Shown in pieces: positions 58,129 through 64,000 of a stretch of DNA of 64,000 bases. The DNA lies in the NCBI RefSeq assembly GCF_018130825.1, contig NZ_JAFCJS010000006.1, positions 496,001 through 560,000 of the forward strand, in the 5' to 3' direction. A program made the position numbers and the translations under genes. The stretch is from Bradyrhizobium liaoningense (GTDB lineage: Bacteria; Pseudomonadota; Alphaproteobacteria; Rhizobiales; Xanthobacteraceae). Each line of letters begins with the position of its first letter. The stretch's first letter is position 1. The notes beneath the pieces are model-generated. The model had not been told where the DNA came from. It made no database searches and saw nothing but the letters and a program-made list of their open reading frames with translations.

Positions 58129-58477
58129 ATGGCCTGCCCCTCAGCCGGTTCACATGCCGGAGTATTGTTTTCGAAAATGATCTTGAGCCGGTGCGATGTG
58201 AAATACAAGCGATGAACGCGACGAACGATCCGATTCACTCCCGAACGCGCGAAAAGTGTTGCAGCGATGCACGAGCGGAGATGGAATCTGCAAGAAATTA
58301 CCGCGGTGCGAACGCCTCGTTCCAACTTTCGGCTGATGTCGCCCGCTTGTTTCCGACAATGTCGCATGTTTGGGGCGCGTTGAACGGTTTTAATCGGCGC
58401 GCGACATGCGTTAAACTGCGGAACTGGCGCCTTTGGGTTTCAATACGCGAAACACGGCATAGAGATCAGAGAGAATA
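58129..58477. other. Divergent intergenic region, DUF2267-like / HerA-like
   Basis: I see no supported gene in these 349 bases. A 95-codon frame on the plus strand ends at the HerA-like start but shows no protein features. The region must hold the promoters of both flanking genes, but no clear -35/-10 pair was recognised. Confidence 0.45.
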
Positions 58478-60100
58478 ATGACGGCACAGGACAGCAAGCT
58501 CGGCGACACTGACGACAAGATCTTCGTCGGCAAGGGAGACGAGCAGGCATGGCTGACGCTGGCGCTGGCCAATCGCCATGGCCTCGTCACCGGCGCAACC
58601 GGAACCGGCAAGACGGTGTCGCTGCAAGTCATGGCGGAAGGATTTGCGCGCGCCGGTGTCCCGGTCTTCGCCTCCGACATCAAGGGCGATCTCTCCGGCA
58701 TCTCCGAGGTCGGGGTGCCTAAGGACTTCATCGTCAAGCGCGCTTCCGAGATGGGGCTGAAATTCCAGCCCGACCAGTTCTCGACGGTGTTCTGGGACGT
58801 GTTCGGCGAGCAGGGCCATCCGGTGCGGGCGACCGTCACCGAGATGGGGCCGCTGCTGCTCGCGCGCATGCTCGACCTCAACGATGTGCAGGAAGGCGTG
58901 CTCAACGTCGCCTTCCGCGTCGCCGACGACAACGGGCTCACCCTCATCGACATGAAGGATCTGCGCGCGCTGCTCGACGCCATCGTGCCCGATAGCGGGA
59001 AGAAGGGGACGGATGCCGAGGAAAGCCCGCTTGGCGATATCAAGAAGGAGGCGCAGGGCTTCGGCAACGTCACCAAGGCCACGGTCGGCACCATCCAGCG
59101 CCAGCTCCTGGTGCTGGAGAATCAGGGCGGCAGCAAGTTCTTCGGCGAGCCGGCGCTGGCGCTGAAGGATTTCATGAAGACCGATCGCGACGGCCGCGGC
59201 ATGGTCAACATCCTGGTCGCCGACAAGCTGCTGCAGAGCCCGCGGCTTTATGCGACATTCCTGTTGTGGATGCTGTCCGAGCTGTTCGAGGAGCTGCCCG
59301 AGGCCGGCGATCTGCCGAAGCCAAAGCTGGTGTTCTTCTTCGACGAGGCGCATCTGTTGTTCAACGACGCGCCCAAGGCGCTGATGGACAAGATCGAGCA
59401 GGTGGTACGTCTGATCCGCTCGAAGGGGGTGGGCGTCTACTTCGTGACGCAGAACCCGATCGACGTGCCGGACCGCGTGCTCGGCCAGCTCGGCAACCGC
59501 GTGCAGCATGCGTTGCGCGCCTTCACCCCGCGTGACCAGAAGGCGGTTGCGGCCGCGGCCCAGACCTTCCGTCCCAACCCGAAGCTCGACACCGCCAAGG
59601 TGATCACGGAGCTCGGCAAGGGCGAGGCGCTGGTGTCCTTCCTCGAGGGCAACGGCACGCCGACGATGGTCGAGCGGGTGATGATCCGGCCACCCTCGGC
59701 CCGGATCGGGCCGATCACGCCGGAAGAGCGCAAGGCGATCATGGATGCGAGCCCGGTGAAGGGCAAATATGACACCGCCGTCGACGCCGAATCCGCCTAC
59801 GAGATGCTTCAGAAGCGCATCGCCGGCACTGCGGCCACGGCCGACGGTCCGGCCGGCGAAAGCGGAGGCGGCATCCTCGGCCAGATCGGCTCGATCGTCG
59901 GCACCATTTTCGGCACCAACGTCAAGCGCGGCCGCCTTTCGACCGGCCAGGTCATTGCGCGCGACGTGACGCGATCGGTCACCAACCAGGTGATTGGCGG
60001 GCTGGCCGCCAATGTCGGCAAGTCGATCGGCGGCCAGCTCGGCGGCTCGATCGGCCGTACCCTGGTCCGGGGCGCGCTCGGCGGGTTGCTTCGGAGATAG
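58478..60100 (+). CDS. HerA-like ATPase (DUF853)
   Basis: This 540-residue ATPase is of the DUF853/YjgR type. It has a Walker A motif GATGTGKTVSLQVM (about residues 39-52), a Walker B motif LVFFFDEAHLLFND, and an arginine-finger region (YFVTQNPIDVPDRVLGQLGNR). The C-terminal 110 residues are Gly-rich (GGGILGQIGSIVGTIFGTNV). The cellular role in bacteria is not known; HerA relatives move along DNA. A purine-rich GAGAGAATA precedes the ATG. Confidence 0.88.
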   Translation: MTAQDSKLGDTDDKIFVGKGDEQAWLTLALANRHGLVTGATGTGKTVSLQVMAEGFARAGVPVFASDIKGDLSGISEVGVPKDFIVKRASEMGLKFQPDQFSTVFWDVFGEQGHPVRATVTEMGPLLLARMLDLNDVQEGVLNVAFRVADDNGLTLIDMKDLRALLDAIVPDSGKKGTDAEESPLGDIKKEAQGFGNVTKATVGTIQRQLLVLENQGGSKFFGEPALALKDFMKTDRDGRGMVNILVADKLLQSPRLYATFLLWMLSELFEELPEAGDLPKPKLVFFFDEAHLLFNDAPKALMDKIEQVVRLIRSKGVGVYFVTQNPIDVPDRVLGQLGNRVQHALRAFTPRDQKAVAAAAQTFRPNPKLDTAKVITELGKGEALVSFLEGNGTPTMVERVMIRPPSARIGPITPEERKAIMDASPVKGKYDTAVDAESAYEMLQKRIAGTAATADGPAGESGGGILGQIGSIVGTIFGTNVKRGRLSTGQVIARDVTRSVTNQVIGGLAANVGKSIGGQLGGSIGRTLVRGALGGLLRR

Positions 60101-60147
60101 GCAGAAAGCCCGATTGGGGGCAATCTGTGTTCGGTCGGCTTGACTTG

Positions 60148-60262
60148 CATGGTTCGAGACGCCCGCTGCACGGGCTCCTCACCATGAGGGTCTGAGATTC
60201 TTGCCGCGAAACGAGACCTCATCCTGAGGAGCCCGCCGCAGGCGGGCATCTCGAAGGATGGC
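60148..60262. repeat. Dispersed palindrome, family E (copy 2)
   Basis: CATGGTTCGAGACGCCCGC... (60148-60196) and the reverse form ending GCGGGCATCTCGAAGGATG (60217-60260) make long arms around a 20-base centre. It fills the gap between the HerA-like ATPase and the GT87 gene. Confidence 0.83.
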
Positions 60263-60363
60263 CGCGGGGAAACGACCCATCACCACCACCACAATTTCAA
60301 GTGAGGGGCTCTCCAAGCCCGCGCCGGTCTGCTACGTGCTGTTTGTTGCCGACTGGACATAAT

Positions 60364-61692
60364 GTGACCTCGACCGACCCATTCCCCAAGCCTGATGCGC
60401 CGAGACGCCTGTCTCTGCGCGCGCCGCTGGACGTGCTCTTCCTGATCTGCTGCGTCATCCTGACGGCCGACGTTCTCGTTCCGGAGATCTTCGGCCACGG
60501 CAAGACCAAGGACTACCGGCTGTGGTACTGGGCCGGGCAGCAGGTTCTGAACGGCGGGTCGCTCTATCCCGCCGACATCCGCTCGTATTTTGAATTCATC
60601 TATCCGCCGCTGCCTGCGATCCTGCTGGCGATCCCGAGCTGGTTCGGCAAGATCCCGCTCTACATCGTGCTGTCGATCCTGAATGCGCTGGCATGGTGGT
60701 ACACGGGGACATTGTCCAATGCGATGACCGGTTCGGGCCGCACGGCTGGCCCTTGGCTCGAGGCTCTGCCGGCTTTCGTCACAGTGACCTTCGTGTTCGA
60801 CATGTTCGATCTCGGTCAGCCGAATCTTCTGCTGCTGGCGATGATGCTCTACGGCTTCTGGAGCCTGCAGCATCAGCGGTCGTGGCTCGCAGGCTTCATG
60901 TTCGCGCTCGCCACCGCCATCAAGATGTTTCCGATCGCGGTGCTGCCCTATCTGATGTGGCGCAGGAAGTGGGCCGCCGTCGCCGCGACGGTCGCCTTCA
61001 CCGGCATCCTTCTCTATGTCGTGCCGGCCCCGATCCGCGGTTTCGAGCGCAACGCGGCCGAACTTGCAACCTGGTATCAAGGCATGGTCGGGTCGAGCTC
61101 CGAAAAAGGCTTTGGCCAGCGCGATGAGCAGAACTGGTCGTGGGTCAATCAGTCGCTCATCGCCGTGACGCACCGCCTGGTCCGGCCGATCAACTACAAT
61201 CAGGAAGACCCCAACAAGCTGCCGCGCACGATGAATGTCATCGACGTCGATTACAGGACAGCGAACTGGATCGTGCTGGCGGTATCGGTGCTGCTCGGGC
61301 TCGGCTTCATCGCGGTGATGCCATCGCAAGCGCGACGGACGCTGCGCTCGGATGCCGAGGAGCTAGGCATCCTGTTCTGCCTGATGACCGTGGCCTCGCC
61401 GCTGGCGCGGCAATACTACTTCATGTGGCTGTTCTTCCCGATGACGGTGCTGATGCATCGCGCCGCCTTCGACGAGCGACCGAATGTGCGGTTGGGAACC
61501 TGGCTTGCGCTCGGCGCTGCGGGCATCCTCATGCTGCTGTCGCTGCCGTGGTTTCCGAACGTCCTGCAGGCCTGGGGCAACAACCTGCTCGCGACCGCCA
61601 TTCTGGCCGGTGCGCTCGCATGGCACATCCGCCATCCACCGGTTGCGACTGGCTCCGGGCCTGCGACGGCGGTAAAAGCCAAGACATCCTAA
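60364..61692 (+). CDS. GT87-type membrane glycosyltransferase (DUF2029)
   Basis: This 442-residue protein has about ten membrane helices and an early periplasmic loop with the family motif KTKDYRLWYWAGQQVLNGGSLYP, whose aspartate (KDYR) is the likely catalytic base. The sequence LILAMMLYGFWSL-like and FALATAIKMFPIAVLPYLMWRRKW follow. The family transfers mannose or other sugars from polyprenyl-phosphate donors. GTG 60364 is the probable start; a GTG at 60301 would add 21 residues. Confidence 0.82.
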   Translation: MTSTDPFPKPDAPRRLSLRAPLDVLFLICCVILTADVLVPEIFGHGKTKDYRLWYWAGQQVLNGGSLYPADIRSYFEFIYPPLPAILLAIPSWFGKIPLYIVLSILNALAWWYTGTLSNAMTGSGRTAGPWLEALPAFVTVTFVFDMFDLGQPNLLLLAMMLYGFWSLQHQRSWLAGFMFALATAIKMFPIAVLPYLMWRRKWAAVAATVAFTGILLYVVPAPIRGFERNAAELATWYQGMVGSSSEKGFGQRDEQNWSWVNQSLIAVTHRLVRPINYNQEDPNKLPRTMNVIDVDYRTANWIVLAVSVLLGLGFIAVMPSQARRTLRSDAEELGILFCLMTVASPLARQYYFMWLFFPMTVLMHRAAFDERPNVRLGTWLALGAAGILMLLSLPWFPNVLQAWGNNLLATAILAGALAWHIRHPPVATGSGPATAVKAKTS

Positions 61693-61738
61693 CAAGACGT
61701 CCTAACACGTCTTGAGATCAACAATCGGGAATCCGACC

Positions 61739-63133
61739 ATGGCCAATGCGCAGCTTCAATCCGTGCTCGACCACATCGACAAGGATTTTGACAACAGCCT
61801 GGAGCGTCTGTTCTCGCTGTTGCGGATCAAGTCGATCTCCGCCGATCCGGCCTTTGCCGCCGATTGCAAGGCGGCGGCAGAGCATCTCGCCAAGGACATC
61901 GCCAGCCTCGGTGTTACGACCGAAGTGAGGCCGACCGCCGGCCATCCCGCGATCGTCGGCAAAACCGCAATGGGCGGACGGCCGCATGTGATCTTCTACG
62001 GCCATTACGACGTGCAGCCGGTCGATCCGCTCGATCTCTGGCATCGCCCGCCGTTCGAGCCCGTCGTCACCGACCACGCCGACGGCCGCAAGATCATCGT
62101 CGCGCGCGGTGCCGAGGACGACAAGGGCCAGGTGATGACCTTCGTCGAGGCCTGCCGCGCCTGGAAGAAGGTGACGGGATCGCTGCCGATCGATGTCACC
62201 TTCCTGATCGAAGGCGAGGAGGAGGTCGGCTCGAAGAATTTCGTGCCGTTCATCGAGGCCAACAAGGACGAGTTCAAGGCGGATTACGTGCTGGTCTGCG
62301 ACACCGGCATGTGGGACCGCAACACGCCCGCGATCACGACCTCGCTGCGCGGCCTGCTCTATGAGGAGCTGAAGATCACCGCCGCCAATCGCGATCTGCA
62401 TTCCGGCGTGTTCGGCGGCAGCGCGATGAATCCGATCCGGGTGCTCACCAGGATTCTCGGCGGCCTGTTCGACGACGACAACCGCATCACCATTCCCGGC
62501 TTCTATGACGGGGTGAAGGATCTGCCGCCCGATATCCTGGAGCAGTGGAAGAAGCTCAGTCTGACGCCGGAGATGTTCCTGAAGCCGATCGGCCTGTCGA
62601 TCCCTGCCGGCGAGAAGGGCCGGCTGCTGATCGAGCAGGCCTCCTCGCGTCCGACCTGCGACGTCAACGGCATCTGGGGCGGCTATATCGGCGAAGGCTC
62701 CAAGACGGTGATCCCCTCGCATGCCTCGGCCAAGGTCTCGTTCCGCCTGGTCGAAGGGCAGGACCCCGCAAAGATCCGCAAGGCGTTCCGCGACTACGTG
62801 ACGGCGCGCCTACCCGGCGACTGCAAGGTCGAGTTCGGCGACCACTCCGCCGCGCCCGCGGTCGCGCTCGACTGGAACATGAAGCCGCTCGCCGCCGCCA
62901 GCAAGGCGCTGGCGGAGGAATGGGGCAAGGAGACCGTTCTGATGGGCTCGGGCGCCTCGATCCCGATCGTCGCCGACTTCAAGCGCACGCTGGGGCTGGA
63001 CTCGCTCCTCGTCGGCTTCGGCCTCGACGACGACAACATCCACTCGCCGAACGAGAAGTACGACCTCCGCAGCTTCCAGAAAGGCATCCGCTCCTGGGCC
63101 CGCATCCTCGCCGCGCTGGCGGAGGTGAAATAG
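61739..63133 (+). CDS. M20 family dipeptidase
   Basis: This 464-residue metallopeptidase has the M20 zinc motifs YGHYDVQPVDP, RGAEDDKGQVMTF and EGEEEVGSKNF, and the C-terminal TLGLDSLLVGFGLDDDNIHSPNE segment with the last histidine ligand. It resembles CNDP-type dipeptidases. ATG 61739 has GGGA eight bases upstream. It follows the GT87 gene by 46 bases. Confidence 0.88.
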   Translation: MANAQLQSVLDHIDKDFDNSLERLFSLLRIKSISADPAFAADCKAAAEHLAKDIASLGVTTEVRPTAGHPAIVGKTAMGGRPHVIFYGHYDVQPVDPLDLWHRPPFEPVVTDHADGRKIIVARGAEDDKGQVMTFVEACRAWKKVTGSLPIDVTFLIEGEEEVGSKNFVPFIEANKDEFKADYVLVCDTGMWDRNTPAITTSLRGLLYEELKITAANRDLHSGVFGGSAMNPIRVLTRILGGLFDDDNRITIPGFYDGVKDLPPDILEQWKKLSLTPEMFLKPIGLSIPAGEKGRLLIEQASSRPTCDVNGIWGGYIGEGSKTVIPSHASAKVSFRLVEGQDPAKIRKAFRDYVTARLPGDCKVEFGDHSAAPAVALDWNMKPLAAASKALAEEWGKETVLMGSGASIPIVADFKRTLGLDSLLVGFGLDDDNIHSPNEKYDLRSFQKGIRSWARILAALAEVK

Positions 63134-63143
63134 GCACGGCTGC

Positions 63144-63222
63144 CGTGGGGTGGGCAAAGGCGCAAAGCCCACCATTCGTCTCGATCGCGAGGAAAGACGT
63201 GGGCACGCTTCGCTTTGCCCAC
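63144..63222. repeat. Dispersed palindrome, family C (copy 3)
   Basis: GTGGGGTGGGCAAAG on the left and CTTCGCTTTGCCCAC on the right, a variant of the repeats at 22033-22122 and 44291-44382. Confidence 0.78.
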
Positions 63223-63243
63223 GAGACCTTCATCCTCGGTGCC

Positions 63244-63356
63244 GTAGGGTGGATTAGCCTAAGGCGTAATCCACCAGCTTTTGCGTCCGCATCGAGAGAA
63301 GAGGTGGATTACGCCAGCGGACTGCGCTTCGCGCAGCCGCGGGCTAATCCACCCTA
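63244..63356. repeat. Dispersed palindrome, family F
   Basis: GTAGGGTGGATTAGC (63244-63258) and GCTAATCCACCCTAC (63342-63356) are perfect outer arms, with inner GCGTAATCCACC and GGTGGATTACGC arms. It is related to family C by its GTAGGGTGG start. Confidence 0.88.
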
Positions 63357-63375
63357 CGAAGCTTCGCCCAAATAA

Positions 63376-63403
63376 AAACGCCGCCCGGAATTGGGCGGCG
63401 TTT
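63376..63403. terminator. Bidirectional Rho-independent terminator
   Basis: AAACGCCGCCC (63376-63386) and GGGCGGCGTTT (63393-63403) form an 11-bp stem with the loop GGAATT. A-rich sequence precedes it and T-rich sequence follows, so it can end the dipeptidase transcript and the convergent aldolase transcript. Confidence 0.85.
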
Positions 63404-63460
63404 CATTCCAAAAGGCGTAGAGGTTCGTTGAGCGCTACCCTACACCAAATCCGGAAAATC

Positions 63461-64000
63461 TCAAGTGCGGTAGCCGGGATTGACGCGGTCGAGCTTGCGC
63501 AGCAGCGGCGGCCACACGAGGTTGTTGGCGCGCAGCTCGGCGCGGTCGCGGTTGGCGAGCAGCTCGGTGTTCTTCTCGATCGCGATCTCCTCGACCGGGT
63601 ACACCGGTGTGCCCAGCGCCCGTGTGCGCACCTGCATCGAGCAGGCGCGCTCGAGGTGGTACATGCGCTCGAAGGCGGAGGCGACCGAGCGGCCGACGGT
63701 CAGCGTGCCGTGGTTGCGCAGGAGCATGTGGTTGTGGTCGCCGAGGTCCTTCTGCAGACGCGGCCGCTCGTCGTGATCGAGCGCGATGCCTTCATAGTCG
63801 TGATAGGCGAGGTCGTGGGTGACGAGCTGGGCGGTCTGGTTCAGCGGCAGCAGGCCTTCGGCGCTGCTCGACACCGCGGTGCCGTCGAGCGTGTGGAGAT
63901 GCAGCACGCAGATCGCGTCCTCGCGCACCTCGTGGATCGCCGAATGGATGGTGAAGCCGGCCGGGTTGATGCTGTACTCGCTCTCGGAGAGCTGGTGGCC
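63461..64000 (-). CDS. Class II aldolase/adducin family protein, partial
   Basis: This is the C-terminal 179 residues of a gene that begins beyond the window. The reading frame is open to the last base (GHQLSESEYSINPAGFTIHS at the edge). Metal-binding histidines are seen in CVLHLHTLDG and LLRNHGTLTVGRSVASAFER. The family includes fuculose-phosphate aldolases and adducin-like proteins; the substrate is unknown. It ends at the strong terminator. Confidence 0.85.
   Translation of the reverse strand, partial: GHQLSESEYSINPAGFTIHSAIHEVREDAICVLHLHTLDGTAVSSSAEGLLPLNQTAQLVTHDLAYHDYEGIALDHDERPRLQKDLGDHNHMLLRNHGTLTVGRSVASAFERMYHLERACSMQVRTRALGTPVYPVEEIAIEKNTELLANRDRAELRANNLVWPPLLRKLDRVNPGYRT

Larger units (their letters stand above)
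63134..63460. other. Intergenic region with two palindromes and a terminator
   Basis: The gap between the dipeptidase and the convergent aldolase gene holds a family C palindrome (63144-63222), a family F palindrome (63244-63356) and a strong hairpin (63376-63403). No gene is supported. Confidence 0.8.

Noticed and set aside
58191..58478. 95-codon frame ending at the HerA-like start
   Set aside because: No ribosome site and no domain; the region is a divergent promoter region.

Overview
The window is about 64 kb of high-GC, gene-dense chromosomal DNA from an alphaproteobacterium, most probably Bradyrhizobium or a close relative such as Rhodopseudomonas. The evidence is gene content: hopanoid genes hpnN and hpnO, an imuA-imuB-dnaE2 mutasome behind an alphaproteobacterial LexA box of the GAAC-N7-GAAC type, a sigma-F/NrsF pair, tripartite tricarboxylate transporter genes, a TIGR03808/TIGR03809-like pair, and many dispersed intergenic palindromes of the kind common in bradyrhizobial genomes. 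I saw no tRNA, rRNA, insertion sequence, phage gene or CRISPR array.

Layout. 0.4-5.6 kb: hopanoid transporter hpnN, a convergent DUF2147 protein, aminotransferase hpnO and a GFA-family protein. 5.7-8.4 kb (minus): a Tat-exported metallophosphoesterase, a cupredoxin, an ECF sigma factor and its zinc-finger anti-sigma factor. 8.6-13.4 kb: GMC oxidoreductase, M20 amidohydrolase, PiT phosphate permease. 13.4-22.0 kb: a DNA-repair block in which a radical SAM / DUF4130-UdgX operon diverges from imuA-imuB-dnaE2 across one LexA box. 22-31 kb: SDR, small membrane protein, CoA transferase, RND adaptor and permease, exported amidohydrolase, P-loop kinase. 31-38 kb: TolC, enoyl-CoA hydratase, Ala/Ser-rich membrane protein, sigma-F/NrsF, DUF2336 protein, diguanylate cyclase. 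38.5-41.5 kb: a third ECF sigma, an anti-sigma factor with a protease-propeptide-like outer domain, and a subtilase. 42-44 kb: the TIGR03808/03809-like pair. 44-55 kb (minus): pyroglutamyl peptidase, meaB, tctCBA, a DUF3298 protein, a nucleotidyltransferase-fold protein and both methylmalonyl-CoA mutase subunits, which are separated by a GFA gene and a small coiled-coil gene. 55-58 kb: folP-folB-folK and two small conserved proteins. 58.5-64 kb: HerA-like ATPase, GT87 membrane protein, M20 dipeptidase and the 3' part of a class II aldolase gene.

The most interesting parts are: (1) the repair locus, where one LexA box seems placed to control both the mutasome and the little-studied radical SAM/UdgX operon; (2) a 108-bp palindromic repeat inserted in frame in dnaE2; (3) the sigma/anti-sigma/subtilase operon, where the anti-sigma factor looks as if it carries a subtilase-propeptide-like sensor domain. 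At least six families of dispersed palindromes lie in the intergenic gaps. Start codons were moved to internal starts where a ribosome-binding site or the family's normal N-terminus supported it. All function calls rest on reading motifs by eye, without database searches.
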